Translations under genes and position numbers: made by a program | Notes under the pieces: model-generated | The model's input: the letters and a program-made list of their open reading frames with translations, nothing else | What the model was told of the DNA's origin: nothing | Database searches by the model: none | Part shown: piece by piece, positions 6,960 through 11,076 of the stretch | Layout: each line of letters opens with the position of its first letter | Numbering within the stretch: the first letter of the stretch is position 1 | Source of the DNA: Melampsora larici-populina 98AG31 | Taxonomy: Eukaryota > Basidiomycota > Pucciniomycetes > Pucciniales > Melampsoraceae | Assembly (NCBI RefSeq): GCF_000204055.1 | Contig: NW_006768920.1 | Span: 22,595 to 33,670 of the forward strand | DNA length: 11,076 bases | Reading direction: 5' to 3'

Positions 6960-7580
6960 TGAGCCTACTTCAAAGGAATGAAAAATCATCTTTTTACCAC
7001 GCACAAATTTAAAACCACCTTTTCAAACAAACTCACTGTTTTAGAAAGATCCACTTCGTATTATTCCTTTTTCACTCATCTGTCCAAGACTTACAGTTAT
7101 ACATTAGAAACTTACTTACTAGCTTCTTTCGTATCAAACTCGCGTCTCGGCCAGACCTCTTTTTCTCTTTTTCATCTTCATCTTATATCCCCCTCAGGAC
7201 GTTAAAGATCGTGATAGTACTGACTATCTTCGACTAAAGTTCCTAAAAATTATCCTCTATTTTTGATAAAGAATTGTTTTATCAAACTAACGCTGAAGCG
7301 TCATCCTAAGGCACTGCTTACGTCTAAACAACGTATTCTCCTTGGAAGGTAGTAAAAGTGATTGCACTTTTATCTTCAGAACTGGCAGCGGTTTTATTCC
7401 GCACCTAAGACAGTTATAACTAACAACTATAACTACTTTTAATTACTCACGAAGAATTTGAAAAATAATCTCCCTCTAGTTTCAAGAAATCTTGATTAAA
7501 ACTAGAAAGAATACATTTTGTGAGTATCTTTCAACTCTGAACTAACTAGTATTCACCTTACTTGTAGTCTCAGGTTGACA

Positions 7581-7585
7581 ATAGG
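7581..7585. repeat. Target-site duplication ATAGG, right
   Basis: Second copy of the five-base target site, immediately after the terminal GTTGACA of the right LTR. An intact duplication shows both LTRs come from one integration event without later recombination. Confidence 0.92.
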
Positions 7586-7660
7586 AGAGAATTTTTGGCA
7601 ATTCTTTTGGAGTGTATTGGAATATTTATCTTTTTCTAAAAGAAATTCAAAAATGTTGTA

Positions 7661-7770
7661 TCTTGGCACTCAGATTCTGTACAGAGGTGTACATACTACT
7701 ACTGGGATCCGCCAGTCATTGCACATTGGTCTACCAAAATAAGTGAGGCTACAGGCAAAAATCACAAGCC
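7661..7770 (-). repeat. Repeat unit B, inverted partner of A
   Basis: Its reverse complement aligns with unit A through CTTGTGATTTTTG, AGCCTCACTTATTT, ATGTGCAATGACT, GGATCCCAGTAGTA, TATGTACA and GAGTGCCAAGATA, the best-matching pair of the four units. Confidence 0.65.
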
Positions 7771-8070
7771 TTGTTGGGAGATCTTTTCTAACTTTTCTAA
7801 CATGTATGGGCATAAACCTGGTTTACAAGAACAAATCTACTGAAGATATCAAAGATTGTTACATTTTTCTGGACCAGTCATGTTATTCTAAAAATGAAGC
7901 ATTGTCATATTTTTTTGGGATGGAGAACTGTCCAGATGGTTGCAGGCATCATCTTAAGTTCTTTTGAATTTTGCTTGAAATTACTTTGGAAACTTCCTGG
8001 AGTTGTGGTAGTCTCTGGCCTGCCAGTGAATAGTAGCTGGGGTCTGTGGATACAATCATCAAGTGTATTG

Positions 8071-8994
8071 AAGTTCTTTATCTCTGGCATGTGTTGTGCT
8101 ACCAACACCTGAAGTGCTCCACTTCAATTGTCAGCCTGAGCCTTGAAACGGGTGGCTTTAAGAGAATCATAGCTGAATGATTGTGTGCTTGATGCTTCTT
8201 TATTGGCTTTGTTACAGAGTCACTGAGGTAAATTCAAGCCTTGGAATGTGTCCCGCTGCCTGATACTCACTGAAAGGTCTGTTCCTTCAGGGTCCTCTGA
8301 GGTAGGTACAAGAGTATCCCTGTCTCAGGTTTACAATTCAATGCAACAGTCTAGTTTCTACATATTGATAAAGAGACATCAATAACAATCTTCAAAAATC
8401 TTGGACAATAAGATGAAATTTAAATAGATGTCTGGATCTTTAGATCAATAACAACATTCTTTAGCAAAAAGATACACAATAATTACAGTTATAAAAAACA
8501 GTAAGAGTCAAGTAACAAAGGTAGGATCAATGAATTAGATACAATCTAAGGGAAAAGTATGAGCTGGTCTTTTAGTAAAAAGTTATAGAGTTTGATTTCT
8601 AAAAGTAAAGTTGTTGGTTCGTAAAAAGGTATTTTCCGTTCTTGGATGGAAAATAATGTTGCCTTGACATGTGTATGTATTTCTGATATAGTGCATCAGG
8701 GTCTCTTTGTATGTGGTCATAAGGGTTCATTTGTGGTAAGCTGAACCCAGCAAAAATGCTCCTTGTGCCATATCAATATTACTTCTTGGAAATAGGGTCT
8801 TGGCTCCTTTCAGCTTGGTTGTTGTTTGCCCGGTGGGTTCTTTCAAACTAAAGCCATTGGCTGGCAATGGGAGTAATGTGAAATACTCCTCATGGCTGAC
8901 ATCAATCCACTTTTTTCTTTTTTTTGTAACGGAGCACAATCCCACTACATCTGAGACCCACTCTTGCCACCATGTCCGTGTGGTGTTTGCTTGT
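8071..8994. other. Intergenic DNA, no gene recognised
   Basis: AT-rich and CpG-poor. No homology to the left side of the inverted repeat was found beyond about 8070. A 7-bp hairpin (ATTTTCC 8631-8637 / GGAAAAT 8648-8654) is present. A minus-strand frame at 8727-8945, without an ATG near its upstream end, reads WIDVSHEEYFTLLPLP and is the most protein-like frame here. No domain is recognised and it ends in a stop after 72 codons, so it could be a gene fragment or chance. Confidence 0.5.
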
Positions 8995-9051
8995 CAACAA
9001 GCACACACGAGTTGCCTTTGTGCCTCAAAGGCATTCTGTGTGCGCTTGTTG
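8995..9051. repeat. Hairpin with 14-bp stem
   Basis: CAACAAGCACACAC (8995-9008) is complementary to GTGTGCGCTTGTTG (9038-9051) with one mismatch. Inside the loop GCCTTT and AAAGGC form a second stem. The left arm can also pair with GCTTG just upstream, so alternative folds exist. No target-site duplication was identified. Confidence 0.55.
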
Positions 9052-9281
9052 TTGGGCGACTGTCACCAGGACACAGTGTGCTCTGCTCATGAGACCAACC
9101 CACACCTCTTGCGCTCAACCACATATGATCTTTGGTTTCAGAGTGGGGTGGAGTCTTCAATTCACTGACATGGTTTTATGATGCAAATTGATAAGAATAC
9201 AGAAATAAGTATATGCATAAATGACCAAGGAGAAAGCAAACCATGAGACATGAACATTGAAACAAACATCCAGGGATAAAT

Positions 9282-9286
9282 CAGAG
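9282..9286. repeat. Target-site duplication CAGAG, partner copy
   Basis: Second copy of the five-base site, directly before TGTGAGGG, the + strand view of the LTR's 3' end. Confidence 0.45.
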
Positions 9287-9318
9287 TGTGAGGGTTGGGT
9301 GCTCAGATGAGTACTCAA

Positions 9319-9701
9319 CACTGCCAGCATTAAATATGTTCCCTGGTCGGAACATGACCTAGGCTGGGAATATCATTGAGAGAAGAATGGTGCATCAAAT
9401 CATCTTGCACTGCACATCTGAGCCATAAAGCATACACTACATATGTGCAAACATCTGAGTAAATCCTTAGCTATCAGCTACATACAGGTCCGCTCAGTTT
9501 TCTGCTCATCTAGATAAGAAGTTCATGTGTAATACATGCTGTAACTTTGTTCAGATTGAGCCACACATCTCAAAATATTGACTACATATATCACAATGGC
9601 TACTCAGGAAATATTCATGGAACTGTGTAACAGTAGCAGGATGGGAATGTGATCACTAGGACCCATATTCCCATCTGGGAACCTCTTTAATGCTGGCAGT
9701 G
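9319..9701. mobile_element. CACTA-like MITE nested in solo LTR
   Basis: Terminal inverted repeats CACTGCCAGCATTAAA (9319-9334) and its exact complement (9686-9701) are flanked by CAA on both sides (9316-9318, 9702-9704). CACTG-type ends with a 3-bp duplication are the signature of the CACTA (CMC/EnSpm) superfamily. Both sub-ends carry further TTCCC..GGGAA motifs, including ATGTTCC / GGAACAT (9335-9354), like the subterminal repeats of that group. At 383 bp it has no transposase. Removing it with one CAA restores a continuous solo LTR end. Confidence 0.65.
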
Positions 9702-9823
9702 CAAGGCTCACTTTATTGGGTTATGTAGGGGTTTATAGGTTTCAATTGATTATCTTATATTTCAAATATAATGTAATTACAACTAGCAATATATAATTAG
9801 AGGAGGAAGGGAAAAGGGGACTG

Positions 9824-9849
9824 GTCTGTTTGGATAAATCCAGACAGAC
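9824..9849. repeat. Hairpin inside solo LTR
   Basis: GTCTGTTTGGAT (9824-9835) pairs with ATCCAGACAGAC (9838-9849) with one G:T-type mismatch and a 2-base loop. A short CTCCT / AGGAG hairpin follows near 9862-9875. It lies near the 3' end of the minus-strand LTR. Confidence 0.55.
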
Positions 9850-9977
9850 TACAGTTAAGTGACTCCTGAAAAGGAGGTTTATAATTATAATAAATAAATG
9901 TTATAATTAATGAAGGATGGATCCAAAAGTCCTTCCTTTAATCCTTTTTAAGTAACAGATTAAAGAGTGATATAAAG

Positions 9978-10086
9978 GTCACTACACTGGTTGTTCTTAA
10001 AGTCACCAACTTATGGTTGTTCTTAAGGTCACCATCCTGAAAGTAATTATATGTAGGTCACTAGCCTTGGGTTTTTTGAAGGTCAC
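9978..10086. repeat. GTCAC-box array with 26-bp tandem repeat
   Basis: GTCAC recurs at 9978, 10002, 10028, 10057 and 10082, a spacing of 24-29 bases. Two units are clear tandem copies of 26 bases (9988-10013 and 10014-10039), starting TGGTTGTTCTTAA. It lies in the downstream half (R/U5 side) of the minus-strand LTR, where the boxes read GTGAC. It could be a leader repeat or a protein-binding array. Function is unknown. Confidence 0.65.
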
Positions 10087-10303
10087 CAACCTAAAAGAGT
10101 TCCTACTTGGGGGAAGTAGAGGATCCAGAAAGGTTGAAGGTATTACTTACTTTTAATCAAGGAACTGATTAAAGTAATGAAGATATCACTAGTCTCATAT
10201 TTATAAGACTCTTGATGTTACTTCAGTAGAACTTTAATTGTTCTTAAAAGTAGTGTGTAATAATTGCTTGGGGGAGGATCTCTGAAGGCTGAGGGAGGAG
10301 GAG

Positions 10304-10311
10304 ATTATATA
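10304..10311 (-). promoter_or_regulatory. Possible TATA box of solo LTR
   Basis: On the minus strand TATATAAT, flanked by complementary GAGGAG-type and CTCCTC-type runs that could form a stem around it. It lies about 360 bases from the LTR start, similar to the 428 of the Gypsy LTR. Confidence 0.35.
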
Positions 10312-10640
10312 CTCTCCTCTCCAAACCTAATTGTAGTAATATTTGTTTGTATCACTACCATGGTTTAGGGTTTAATCATTACTGTTAGTTATGATTATTA
10401 TTATTGTTACATAATTACATATACATGTTATGTAATTTATTTAGTATAAGCATTGTAACTCTTGACACTGAGTTATGAGGTGTAAATGGTGTTTTATTAC
10501 ATATTACATATGATTTTGATTGTATATTTATATTTAATTGATGTTTGTATATGTTCTATTGCATGCTACAAGTGTTTTATAAGCTGTATGTACATGTAAT
10601 TAGGTTTATAAGTGGAAATTATATATTATAAGTTAGTTTT

Positions 10641-10660
10641 GGGTACATGTATATGTACCC
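10641..10660. repeat. Terminal hairpin of solo LTR
   Basis: GGGTACAT (10641-10648) and ATGTACCC (10653-10660) form a perfect 8-bp stem with a 4-base loop, ten bases inside the TGTCAG terminus. The Gypsy LTR has a perfect 8-bp stem 14 bases inside its TGTCAAC terminus. Confidence 0.75.
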
Positions 10661-10670
10661 AGCGCTGACA

Positions 10671-10675
10671 CAGAG
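10671..10675. repeat. Target-site duplication CAGAG of solo LTR
   Basis: CAGAG follows the TGTCAG terminus of the minus-strand LTR, and its partner is at 9282-9286. Because CAGAG plus TG occurs twice in the region, the pairing is probable but not certain. Confidence 0.45.
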
Positions 10676-10684
10676 GAATTAGTC

Positions 10685-10877
10685 ATGTTTGAACTCAATT
10701 GTTCATGTGAGGTAGGAACATGCAAGCCACCCCGCTGGGGAATGCGAAGGCGCTGTGGTCATCCTGCAGTAAAAGTGGCCCGAGCTGTCCCTGTGGTTTC
10801 AACAGACCACAATTGCAGGAGGAAACCACAGGTGGTACCCTGCAACACTGCATTGGGCATAACTGGTAGGTGTTTGA
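10685..10877 (+). pseudogene. Possible cysteine-rich exon fragment
   Basis: From the ATG at 10685 the frame reads NCSCEVGTCKPPRWGMRRRC and on to QVVPCNTALGITG, with six cysteines in about 60 residues. A donor-like GGTAGGTG follows near 10865. Taking out the solo LTR with one CAGAG leaves the frame open upstream, with SRDKSEELV before the Met, so the LTR may have landed in an exon. I recognise no family. The frame continues into the MITE at 10893, where its last residues are unlikely to be native. Its bases also form an 11-bp hairpin (10790-10832), a reason for caution. Confidence 0.25.
10790..10832. repeat. Perfect 11-bp-stem hairpin
   Basis: CCTGTGGTTTC (10790-10800) is the exact reverse complement of GAAACCACAGG (10822-10832), with a 21-base loop. 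It lies within the cysteine-rich open frame. Confidence 0.65.
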
Positions 10878-10892
10878 TTTTGATCATATGTA

Positions 10893-10981
10893 CAGTCGTT
10901 TTCCAAAAGCTTGCCGCTAATTCACCGCCAAATTGCTTGAGTTTTGCGGGCAAATTTCGGCAAGCTTTTTGAAAACGACTG
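10893..10981. mobile_element. 89-bp TA-flanked palindromic MITE
   Basis: The 24-base ends at 10893-10916 and 10958-10981 are inverted repeats with one mismatch, beginning CAGTCGTTTTC. TA flanks both sides (10891-10892, 10982-10983). CAGT ends and a TA duplication are typical of Tc1/mariner/pogo-type elements, of which this would be a minimal non-autonomous derivative. The centre also retains partial symmetry (AATTCACCGC against AATTTGCCCGC). It is CpG-rich, unlike the old repeats nearby, and so probably young. Overlapping frames on both strands are by-products of the palindrome. Confidence 0.8.
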
Positions 10982-10983
10982 TA

Positions 10984-11076
10984 CAACTTCATTTCTTTAT
11001 GTTTACCTTTCAATCCTGTTACCTCACTTGATGTCAACTTGATAAATTTTTCTTGAGTTCCACTCCAGTGTTTGTT
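10984..11076. other. Flank, nothing recognised
   Basis: The 93 bases after the MITE hold no frame, repeat or signal I can support. The window ends here. Confidence 0.5.

Larger units (their letters stand above)
2767..7580 (+). mobile_element. Non-autonomous Ty3/Gypsy LTR retrotransposon
   Basis: A structurally complete 4814-bp insertion: two 1060-bp LTRs, TGTCAAC...GTTGACA termini, and ATAGG duplicated on both sides (2762-2766, 7581-7585). The internal region of 2694 bp has a leader of about 980 bases and one 561-codon ORF. That ORF begins like Gag and ends with the integrase C-terminus and a chromodomain, the mark of chromoviruses. No protease, reverse transcriptase, RNase H or integrase zinc/DDE core is present in any frame, so it cannot copy itself and must have used enzymes of a related element. 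Identical LTRs indicate recent insertion. It sits inside an older inverted repeat. Confidence 0.93.
6521..7580 (+). repeat. 3' LTR (1060 bp)
   Basis: Matches the 5' LTR over its full length with no difference seen by eye. In an active element this copy supplies the 3' end processing signals. It is preceded by CCGACCCCGGTGAG and followed by the ATAGG duplication. Confidence 0.95.
7581..8070 (-). repeat. Right arm of inverted repeat, outer part
   Basis: The reverse complement matches the left arm from about 2456 outward to about 1794. It carries the same ordered blocks (GAGTGCCAAGATA, GTGCAATGACT..GGATCCC.GTAGTA, CAAGGCTTGTGATTTTTG, GATAT.T...AGATTT.TTCT.GTAAACC, CCCCAGCTACTA). The insertion point lies exactly at the inner edge of this segment, so arms once continuous were split by the retrotransposon. 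A minus-strand frame at 7905-8108 contains PQLL-TG-P, also readable in the left arm, but stops elsewhere argue against an active gene. Confidence 0.7.
9287..10670 (-). mobile_element. Probable solo LTR, minus strand
   Basis: Read on the minus strand, the segment begins TGTCAGCGCTGG (from 10670) and ends CCCTCACA (at 9287), giving TG...CA ends with a short TGTSAG terminal inverted repeat. CAGAG flanks both ends (9282-9286, 10671-10675). A TATA-like TATATAAT lies about 360 bases in. Without the nested MITE and its duplication it is about 998 bp, close to the 1060-bp LTR of the Gypsy element. No internal coding region adjoins either end, so it looks like a solo LTR left by LTR-LTR recombination. 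It is AT-rich and nearly CpG-free, hence old. A second CAGAGTG at about 9138-9144 is an alternative right end in minus reading. Confidence 0.5.

Noticed and set aside
8800..9181. Overlapping frames on both strands around 8800-9181 (up to 122 codons)
   Set aside because: The 122-codon frame starts at a TTG, crosses the hairpin at 8995-9051, and competes with equally long frames on the other strand. No domain is visible.
10759..11037. Minus-strand 92-codon frame
   Set aside because: It runs through the whole palindromic MITE (10893-10981), whose symmetry creates matching frames on both strands.
1..11076. CRISPR array, toxin-antitoxin, phage or bacterial defence genes
   Set aside because: No regular spacer repeats, operon-like ORFs or bacterial signals. 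All evidence points to fungal nuclear DNA.

Overview
The window looks like gene-poor, repeat-rich nuclear DNA of a basidiomycete, most likely a rust fungus (Pucciniales, Puccinia/Austropuccinia-like). The evidence is a Ty3/Gypsy (chromovirus-type) retrotransposon whose protein ends resemble those I associate with rust elements, AT-rich CpG-poor flanks, and stacked LTRs and small inverted-repeat elements. The assignment is by recognition only. No complete host gene, tRNA, rRNA or CRISPR array could be supported.

Layout. 1-1793: intergenic repeat debris with a 12-bp-stem hairpin (252-294), a GC- and CpG-rich island with an internal inverted repeat (about 527-811), and a possible 201-bp TA-flanked MITE (1188-1388). 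1794-2766 and 7581-8070: two arms of a large, diverged inverted repeat, each arm carrying two related units of about 100 bp. 2767-7580: an LTR retrotransposon inserted into the right arm of that inverted repeat. It has two 1060-bp LTRs that read as identical, TGTCAAC...GTTGACA ends and a 5-bp ATAGG target-site duplication. 8071-9286: no supported gene. 9287-10670: a probable minus-strand solo LTR with a CAGAG duplication, itself split by a 383-bp CACTG-ended MITE (9319-9701) with a CAA duplication. 10671-11076: a short cysteine-rich open frame and an 89-bp TA-flanked near-palindromic MITE (10893-10981).

How the parts work together. The retrotransposon keeps what is needed in cis (LTRs, TATA box, probable primer-binding site) but has lost protease, reverse transcriptase, RNase H and the integrase catalytic core. 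Its single long ORF (561 codons) joins a Gag-like N-terminus in frame to the last part of integrase, with a GPF motif and a chromodomain. Identical LTRs beside an incomplete protein point to recent mobilisation in trans by a related full-length element. A second frame of up to 169 codons overlaps the start of the ORF, and the long leader holds several ATG-less protein-like frames. CpG is dense inside the retrotransposon (about 55 in 980 bases of leader) and nearly absent in the flank (about 3 in 900), which fits a young insertion in old, methylation-decayed DNA.
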